Shown piece by piece: positions 5,742 to 11,063 of a stretch of 11,063 nt of DNA. Positions within the stretch are counted from its first letter, which is position 1, and each line of letters begins with the position of its first letter. The stretch comes from Lachnospiraceae bacterium (GTDB lineage: Bacteria; Bacillota_A; Clostridia; Lachnospirales; Lachnospiraceae), in assembly GCA_017613595.1 (NCBI GenBank), contig JAGADM010000166.1:1-11063 (forward strand). The letters run 5' to 3'. The notes under the pieces were generated by a model. It had not been told where the DNA came from. It was given only the letters and a program-made list of their open reading frames with translations, and ran no database searches. A program made the translations under genes and the position numbers.

Positions 5742-6875
5742 ATGCAAAAGAAGCATATACCAATTTATCTGTTTGGCTCCGCCTGCATCGCGCTTGTCGC
5801 TGCGCTGATCGTGCTGACGGGGATCATTTCAACCGGCAGTTTCCAGGTCCGTAAGATCAAACTGGTAATTGCCACCGGCAGTGATACAAAGGAGTATGAC
5901 GGCACACCGCTCCGCTGCGACGAGTGGGCACTGATCGAAGGCGAGCCGATGAAGGAGCATACGCTCCGCGTTATCGTCCGCGGCGAGCGTACCGCGTTCG
6001 GTACGAGCGAGAACCATGCCGAGGTAACCGTTATCGATAAGGGCGGTCTCGATGTGACGAAGCAGTATGATATCGAGGTCAATGCCGGCGAGCTCGAGGT
6101 TACCCGCAGAAAGCTTACCATCAAGAGCGACTCGGTAACGGAAGTATATACCGGCGAACAGGTTACCTGTCCGAAGGTTCGTATCACGGACGGACGGCTT
6201 CGTATCGGCGACCGTCTGGAGGGCGAGGGATTCCCGACCTACGTGGAGCCCGGCAAATACGAAAACTACTTCAATCCGATCATTCGTGACGAGGAGAACA
6301 ATGTTGTTACGGCCAACTACGATATTACCTGTGTTTACGGCGATATCATTATCCGGAACGGCTACCTTGTTCTTGCCTCCGATTCAAAGGAGAAAGAGTA
6401 CGACGGCGTCGAGCTGTCCGCGAACACCTGCTATATCGAGGAAGGCCAGCTGCATTCGGGCGACCGGATTGAAATGAAGGCGGTCGGAACAATCACCGGT
6501 GTCGGCAAGCGTATCAACAGCATAGACGCGAAGATTGTCAACGCGAAAGGCGAAGACGTAACCGATCTTTATGAGATCAGCTATAATCCCGGCTTACTTG
6601 TTGTAACGCCGAGAAAAATCGTCATCCGTACGCATGACGTGGAACGCGCGGCCGGTCCGGAAAATGCGGAAGAGGATGACTGGAGTATTGTGAGCGGAAC
6701 ACTCGCTCCCGGGGAAGAAATTACAGTTAAGACAACACAGCAGACGATCCATGATCCCGGCGAACGTGAGAATACGGTTGTTTACGTATTCATCCACCAG
6801 AGCGGAAGCATGGTCAATGTTGCAAGTTACTATCAGATTTCATACTATTACGGACATGCCGTAATTCATTGGTGA
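5742..6875 (+). CDS. Membrane-anchored extracellular protein with four MBG/YDG-like repeats
   Basis: 377-residue protein. Residues 5-30 form an uncleaved-looking N-terminal membrane anchor after a short basic start (MQKKH), so the rest should lie outside the membrane. The outer part is almost wholly made of four beta-rich repeats of about 80-100 residues (roughly 38-121, 123-206, 208-291, 292-377). Repeats 1 and 3 carry the K-EYDG signature (51-54, 219-222), repeat 2 has the variant VYTG, and each ends in a strand of the type GELEVTRRKLTI or GLLVVTPRKIVI. This resembles MBG/YDG-type immunoglobulin-like domains of surface proteins. No catalytic motif is visible. ATG at 5742 has AGGA (5731-5734) upstream; the in-frame GTG at 5721 lacks one. 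Probably a structural or binding subunit that works with the next gene, which has the same repeats. Confidence 0.87.
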   Translation: MQKKHIPIYLFGSACIALVAALIVLTGIISTGSFQVRKIKLVIATGSDTKEYDGTPLRCDEWALIEGEPMKEHTLRVIVRGERTAFGTSENHAEVTVIDKGGLDVTKQYDIEVNAGELEVTRRKLTIKSDSVTEVYTGEQVTCPKVRITDGRLRIGDRLEGEGFPTYVEPGKYENYFNPIIRDEENNVVTANYDITCVYGDIIIRNGYLVLASDSKEKEYDGVELSANTCYIEEGQLHSGDRIEMKAVGTITGVGKRINSIDAKIVNAKGEDVTDLYEISYNPGLLVVTPRKIVIRTHDVERAAGPENAEEDDWSIVSGTLAPGEEITVKTTQQTIHDPGERENTVVYVFIHQSGSMVNVASYYQISYYYGHAVIHW

Positions 6876-6880
6876 GAGAT

Positions 6881-9469
6881 ATGTATGAGAGTTATGAACA
6901 GTTGATCAAAAAATACGCCGCGATCCTCCGGACCGTGTGTATCGTGCTGGCCGTGCTGGCATTTGCCGCACTGCTCGGCGCCGGATACATATTCGGGATC
7001 GGCGTGGCTTTCGGGGACGTGGAATGTCCCTCGGTGGTGTACGGCGATAAGCCGGAGCCGTCGCTTTCCGCAAGCGTTCCGACAAAGTTCGAATACCGGC
7101 TCGCGGACGACAAGGACGCGGCGTTTACGAGTGAAGTGCCGGTCAATGCCGGCAGCTATGTAGTCCGTGCCTATACGGTTTCCTTAATCGGGTTCAAGCG
7201 TTATGCAAGCGAGACCAAGTTTGAGATCCGTCCCGCAAAGCTTACCGTGAAGGTTCCGAAGAAGGAGGATTACTGCCCGGTCGAGGAAATCCGCATCGAT
7301 CCTTCCGAATGCACGGTCAGCGGTCTGCAGTACGGTGATACGGCAGGCGAGCCGGAGCTTCAGTATGATTATGCGGGTCAGACGGCTACCGTCCGTGTTG
7401 TTTCGATTCCGGTCACACACCGGGACGGCAGCAACGCGATGGACTGCTATGCCTATTCTTTCGAGAACGGGCTGGTAAGCGATATCCGTGTGCCTCTTTA
7501 TGTTACCGCGGGAAGCAAGACCGTCAGATACGACGGCGACCCGACGGTTGTCGTGACCGAAGAGAGTTATAAACTCAGCGGAAAGCTGATGCCCGGACAC
7601 ACAGGACACTTTGCGTGTGTCGGTGAGCAGAGGGGAATCGGTTCGTCGTCCAATGTAATCAATCTGAATTCGCTGTATATCACGGATGGGGACGACAAGG
7701 ATGTCACTTACATGTACAAGATCCAGTGCGGCGACGGCGTGCTCACATTTGCCCAGCGCAAGATCGTTGTGACGTCGGATTCGGCAAGCAAAGAGTACGA
7801 CGGACTGCCGCTTGTACAGCATTCCTGTAAGATCGGCGGCGAAGGTCTGGCCGAAGGAGATGAACTGAAGGTTGATTATCCTTCGTATATCATTTACCCC
7901 GGTAAGGTCAGTAATGAACTTGAAAACCTTCGCATCGTAAGCCGGAAGTTCGGCGATGTGACGGATTACTATGACATCACGATCAAGCTCGGAACGCTTA
8001 AGATCACGTCGGAAGAAGAAAAATACGAAGCCCCTGACGATGACGAGTTCAATATGGATATGAACTCCAATCCGTTTGAAGGGATGGCGGACGGAACCGC
8101 GGAAGACGGTCCCACGATTTTCGAATATTACGGCGTTGTGACCGGCCGTACCTACTTTAAGGAGGCCGCTTACGGCGTATATACCGGAAGAGGTTTCAAA
8201 AAGACGCCCGGCGAAGACGAGTACGGCAATTACGGGAACTATCTTACCGGTAATTCCCTGAAATCCGCAGGCAAAGGTCCGAGGCGGATGTATATTCGGA
8301 ACTACAATCTGAACGGCAGGGTTTATCCGTATCACATGGCGGACGATATGAAGAAGCCGCTTGAGTCGGAAGGTTTCCGCTATGATTACAATTATGAGAT
8401 TTACCAGCTGCCGGAAGACTTCTCCGGTGTGTATTCAGACGAAGAGCGCGAGTATGCCGATTTCGTACACAAAAACTATATGGATGTACCGGACGATGTG
8501 GCTGAGGTACTTCGTGAACTCGGCGAGTCGGCAGGCATCGATCCGAACAGTGAGACACTCGTGGAGGACATCGCGGAATACATTTCGACGGCGGCAACGT
8601 ATAACCTGAGATTTGCCCCGTATCCGGACGATGAGGATATGGTTATCTACTTCTTAACAGGAAGCAAGGAGGGCATTTGCCAGCATTATGCCGCGGCGGC
8701 TACACTGATGTACCGCATATACGGCATTCCGGCCCGTTTCGTTGTCGGTCTCGCGCCGGAAGGTTTCCGCAGTACCTGGAATCCGGTATTGCCGAAGGAC
8801 GGCCATGCCTGGACCGAGGTATACATAGACGGAACCGGCTGGGTTCCCGTGGAAGTAACCGGAAGCAGTTCGGACTTCGACGGATACGGCGGCGGCGGAA
8901 TGTTCGGCTATATTTCCGTTGATTACGAAGACATCAAGGATCAGGCCAACCTGATCGTCGTTTCGTTCAACTACTACGAGAAAGAGTATGACGGTCTGCC
9001 GGTTCTCAACATTGAACCCGGCGGAGAATTCATTCAGGGTTCCGTGGAACCGAACGAAGCGGTTATCTGTCAGGGCGAGATCATGACGGCTCCCGAGTAT
9101 GTCGGAGAGTATATTTTCTACGGAGACGCGATCGTTGTCCGGGATGACGGAACCGATGTGACGGACAATTACTTTATTACGATCTATCAGGTACCGACCA
9201 TCAAGATCAAGCCGCGCTCGATTGAAATTACGACTTACGGCATGGAGGGCGCAGAGCAGGACGGCCGTCTCGAGAGCAGCGGATGGTTCCTTTCGAAGGG
9301 AACGCTCGCAAGCGGCGACCGCATTGAACTGACACTCGACGCGAGCCAGTACAAGATCGGAACGACGGCAAATACGCCGCGATACATTCATGTTATCAAT
9401 GAGAACGGCGAAGATATCACGGACTGCTATAACATTTCCATCAACAGCGGTTCGCTTGTAGTAAAGTAG
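6881..9469 (+). CDS. Membrane-anchored extracellular transglutaminase-like protein with MBG/YDG-like repeats
   Basis: 862-residue protein. Residues about 15-42 are an N-terminal membrane anchor. Residues about 47-375 hold several beta-rich repeats, with K-EYDG at 304-308. A region at 411-445 (FEYYGVVTGRTY, then YGVYTGRGF) resembles the strand-rich part before the enzyme domain in TgpA-like proteins. The transglutaminase core covers about 515-665: Cys600 in GICQHYAAAATLMYRIYGIP, His642 in DGHAWTEVYIDGTGW, and Glu658 (WVPVEVT) where the family usually has Asp. Two more repeats follow (about 690-785 and 786-862; EYDG at 702-705). No LPxTG motif or second membrane segment is seen. Such domains can act as transglutaminases or as cysteine peptidases; the substrate is unknown. 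ATG at 6881 is preceded by GGTGA (6871-6875), which holds the upstream gene's stop. TTG 6869 and GTG 6872 are weaker choices. Confidence 0.9.
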   Translation: MYESYEQLIKKYAAILRTVCIVLAVLAFAALLGAGYIFGIGVAFGDVECPSVVYGDKPEPSLSASVPTKFEYRLADDKDAAFTSEVPVNAGSYVVRAYTVSLIGFKRYASETKFEIRPAKLTVKVPKKEDYCPVEEIRIDPSECTVSGLQYGDTAGEPELQYDYAGQTATVRVVSIPVTHRDGSNAMDCYAYSFENGLVSDIRVPLYVTAGSKTVRYDGDPTVVVTEESYKLSGKLMPGHTGHFACVGEQRGIGSSSNVINLNSLYITDGDDKDVTYMYKIQCGDGVLTFAQRKIVVTSDSASKEYDGLPLVQHSCKIGGEGLAEGDELKVDYPSYIIYPGKVSNELENLRIVSRKFGDVTDYYDITIKLGTLKITSEEEKYEAPDDDEFNMDMNSNPFEGMADGTAEDGPTIFEYYGVVTGRTYFKEAAYGVYTGRGFKKTPGEDEYGNYGNYLTGNSLKSAGKGPRRMYIRNYNLNGRVYPYHMADDMKKPLESEGFRYDYNYEIYQLPEDFSGVYSDEEREYADFVHKNYMDVPDDVAEVLRELGESAGIDPNSETLVEDIAEYISTAATYNLRFAPYPDDEDMVIYFLTGSKEGICQHYAAAATLMYRIYGIPARFVVGLAPEGFRSTWNPVLPKDGHAWTEVYIDGTGWVPVEVTGSSSDFDGYGGGGMFGYISVDYEDIKDQANLIVVSFNYYEKEYDGLPVLNIEPGGEFIQGSVEPNEAVICQGEIMTAPEYVGEYIFYGDAIVVRDDGTDVTDNYFITIYQVPTIKIKPRSIEITTYGMEGAEQDGRLESSGWFLSKGTLASGDRIELTLDASQYKIGTTANTPRYIHVINENGEDITDCYNISINSGSLVVK

Positions 9470-9503
9470 TATAGTATTTTTGGTAAGCGTAAGAAAGAGG
9501 ATG

Positions 9504-9524
9504 CCGGGCGGGACATGCGCCCGG
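9504..9524 (+). other. GC-rich hairpin before the MATE gene
   Basis: CCGGGCG (9504-9510) pairs perfectly with CGCCCGG (9518-9524) around a 7-base loop. No T-run follows, so it is not a standard terminator. It sits just upstream of the ribosome-binding-like AAGGAAAGG (9525-9533), suggesting it is part of an untranslated leader or an operon-internal processing or stability element. Confidence 0.45.
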
Positions 9525-9545
9525 AAGGAAAGGCACGGAATACCC

Positions 9546-10919
9546 TTGGAGATTGATGAGAGACAATACAGGAAAATGACGGAAACCCCTGTCGCGATGC
9601 TGGTCATCCGGCTGGGGCTTCCGACAACTCTCAGCATGCTTGTCACAACCGTCTATAACCTTGCGGACAACTATTTCGTCGGCAAGCTCGACAATCCGAG
9701 CGCTTCGGGCGCAATCGGCGTCGTATTCGGTCTGATGGCAATCCTCCAGGCGTTCGGATTCATGTTCGGACACGGCGCCGGAAGCATCATCGCGCGGTCC
9801 CTCGGAAAGAGAGATACCGAACGCGCGACCAGATGCGCGAGCACCGGGTTCTTCTGGTGCTTTTCGGTCGGTATCATGCTGGCGGTTCTCGGACTTACGT
9901 TTCTTACGCCTCTTATGAGGCTTCTCGGAAGTACCGAGACGATACTTCCGTACGCGAAGGAGTATACCCGATACATTTTGCTGGCGGCTCCTTTTCTGAC
10001 GACCAGCTGTGTTCTCAATAACATCCTTCGTTACGAAGGAAGGGCGAGTCTTGCAATGATCGGACTCATGTCCGGCGGAATACTGAATATATTCCTTGAC
10101 TGGCTGTTCACGCTTAAACTCGGACTCGGCGTTACCGGAGCGGGTGTCGCGACCGCGGTTTCGCAGACGATCGGTTTCCTGCTTCTTCTCAGTATGTTCC
10201 TGCGGCATAAGACACAGAGTCGTATCGAGGCAAAGCATGCAAGCCTGAATCCCTCGGATGTGTATGAAATCTGCGCGACCGGATTTCCGAGTATGCTCCG
10301 ACAGGGACTTTCCAGTATCAGTACGATGGTGCTGAACCGTCTCGCGGGCAATTACAGCGACGCGGCGGTAGCGGCAATGACGATCGTGAACCGCATCTCG
10401 TTCTGCGCATTTGCCATCGCGCTCGGTATCGGACAGGGCTTCCAGCCCGTATCGGCTTTCAACTACGGCGCGAAGAAGTATTCCCGCGTGAAGCAGGCAT
10501 TTCTCGTTACCTTCTTTCTCGGGGAAGTTTTTCTCACGATCATGGCAGTCATCGGATGGACCTTCTCAAAGGATCTGGTACGCATATTCCAGAAGGACCC
10601 GGAGGTTATCCGTATCGGAACGAAGGCGCTTCGGTATTTTGTATGGGCGCTCATATTCCAGCCGCTCAGCGTATTTGCCAACATGCTGTTCCAGAGCATC
10701 GGCGCAAACCGTGTCGCATCATTCCTTTCGGGACTCCGAAGCGGCGTGATCCTGATCCCGGTTCTGTGGTTTTCGGAACACTGTTACGGGCTTCTCGGTA
10801 TCCAGACGGCGCAGCCCGTGTCGGATATCATCACATTTGTCATCGCGCTGCCTTTCGTCATCCGGTTCCTTAAGAACCTGCCGCCTGACGATCAGCCGGC
10901 GTTCGCCGTGAACGCTTAA
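9546..10919 (+). CDS. MATE-family multidrug efflux transporter (MepA-like)
   Basis: About 457-residue integral membrane protein with roughly 12 hydrophobic segments, which would export drugs or other cations/organic compounds in exchange for Na+ or H+. Family signatures: MTETPVAMLVIRLGLPT then YNLADNYFVG (37-46) in the first helix, ILRYEGRASLAM, NIFLDWLF (181-188) followed by GVTGAGVATAVSQ, and GQGFQPVSAFNYGAKKY (296-312) in the second half, a pattern common in MepA-type members. The start is uncertain. TTG at 9546 is favoured because it gives the usual short pre-helix N-terminus and lies 12 bases after AAGGAAAGG; ATG 9501, TTG 9480 and ATG 9576 are alternatives. Only about 76 bases separate it from the transglutaminase gene and no terminator is seen there, so read-through is possible. 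Substrate unknown; a link to the upstream operon is not shown. Confidence 0.92.
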   Translation: MEIDERQYRKMTETPVAMLVIRLGLPTTLSMLVTTVYNLADNYFVGKLDNPSASGAIGVVFGLMAILQAFGFMFGHGAGSIIARSLGKRDTERATRCASTGFFWCFSVGIMLAVLGLTFLTPLMRLLGSTETILPYAKEYTRYILLAAPFLTTSCVLNNILRYEGRASLAMIGLMSGGILNIFLDWLFTLKLGLGVTGAGVATAVSQTIGFLLLLSMFLRHKTQSRIEAKHASLNPSDVYEICATGFPSMLRQGLSSISTMVLNRLAGNYSDAAVAAMTIVNRISFCAFAIALGIGQGFQPVSAFNYGAKKYSRVKQAFLVTFFLGEVFLTIMAVIGWTFSKDLVRIFQKDPEVIRIGTKALRYFVWALIFQPLSVFANMLFQSIGANRVASFLSGLRSGVILIPVLWFSEHCYGLLGIQTAQPVSDIITFVIALPFVIRFLKNLPPDDQPAFAVNA

Positions 10920-10929
10920 ACGGAAAAGC

Positions 10930-10954
10930 GGAAACCGCAGAGGTTTCTTCTTGA
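10930..10954 (+). terminator. Possible weak terminator after the MATE gene
   Basis: GAAACC (10931-10936) pairs with GGTTTC (10942-10947) around a 5-base loop, followed by a broken pyrimidine tract TTCTT. The stem is short and the T-run poor, so this call is tentative. Confidence 0.4.
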
Positions 10955-10979
10955 TAACGAAAACACTATTCGCTATAAT
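10951..10979 (+). promoter_or_regulatory. Sigma-A type promoter of the gene at 11031
   Basis: TTGATA (10951-10956) and a perfect TATAAT (10974-10979) are separated by exactly 17 bases. The start of transcription would be near 10986, giving a leader of about 45 bases with a strong AGGAGG (11017-11022) ribosome binding site. The gene beyond is therefore a separate transcription unit. Confidence 0.82.
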
Positions 10980-11030
10980 GGATGCGGCAGTGGTTTCACA
11001 CACACAATGAGTTTTTAGGAGGATTGTTTC

Positions 11031-11063
11031 ATGCAGAAAGTATCTTTGAGTCAGGACCTTAAG
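11031..11063 (+). CDS. Start of an unidentified gene (cut by window end)
   Basis: An ATG 8 bases after AGGAGG opens a frame of 11 codons (MQKVSLSQDLK) that runs off the window. The promoter and ribosome binding site make a real gene very likely. The N-terminus is vaguely like some aldo/keto reductases, but 11 residues are too few to name a product. Confidence 0.7.
   Translation, partial: MQKVSLSQDLK

Noticed and set aside
5742..6875. Tandem DNA repeats or CRISPR-like array
   Set aside because: The repetition is at protein level (diverged beta repeats); no regularly spaced identical DNA units are seen here or elsewhere in the window.
7184..8335. Minus-strand open frame of 383 codons opposite the transglutaminase gene
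   Set aside because: Shadow of a strongly supported gene; no ribosome binding site or known motif seen.

Overview
The window looks like a chromosomal segment of a Gram-positive anaerobe of the Clostridia, most likely Lachnospiraceae-like. This rests on the rpsF-ssb-rpsR order, strong AAGGAGG-type ribosome binding sites, a zinc-type S18, a tRNA-Leu(AAG) and a MepA-like MATE transporter. No species call can be made from sequence reading alone. All genes are on the + strand.

Region 1 (1-1196) is the conserved operon rpsF (ribosomal protein S6), ssb (single-strand DNA-binding protein) and rpsR (ribosomal protein S18). It is closed by a strong intrinsic terminator. A small hairpin lies between ssb and rpsR.

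Region 2 (1197-1504) holds a promoter, a tRNA-Leu with anticodon AAG and two mismatched stem pairs, a terminator, and then a fresh extended -10 promoter that drives the next operon.

Region 3 (1505-9469) is the most unusual part. Five tightly packed genes encode: (a) a membrane-anchored McrB-like AAA+ ATPase; (b) a 499-residue cytoplasmic protein with a DUF2357-like YEN-R motif and a long charged coiled coil, but no visible nuclease motif; (c) a second AAA+ ATPase, a paralogue of the first, with two membrane segments; (d) a membrane-anchored extracellular protein built of four MBG/YDG-like beta-sandwich repeats; (e) an 862-residue membrane-anchored extracellular protein with the same kind of repeats on both sides of a transglutaminase-like cysteine domain. 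The close spacing, with stop codons embedded in the next gene's ribosome binding site, suggests one co-translated unit. My inference is a trans-envelope system: AAA+ motors and a coiled-coil adaptor inside, and a repeat protein plus a transglutaminase/peptidase outside. It recalls the known MoxR-DUF58-transglutaminase (TgpA) gene neighbourhoods, but uses McrB-type ATPases and a McrC/DUF2357-like partner. I know of no described system with this composition.

Region 4 (9470-11063) holds a MATE-family efflux transporter, possibly read through from the operon, then a good sigma-A type promoter and the first 11 codons of an unidentified gene cut by the window edge.
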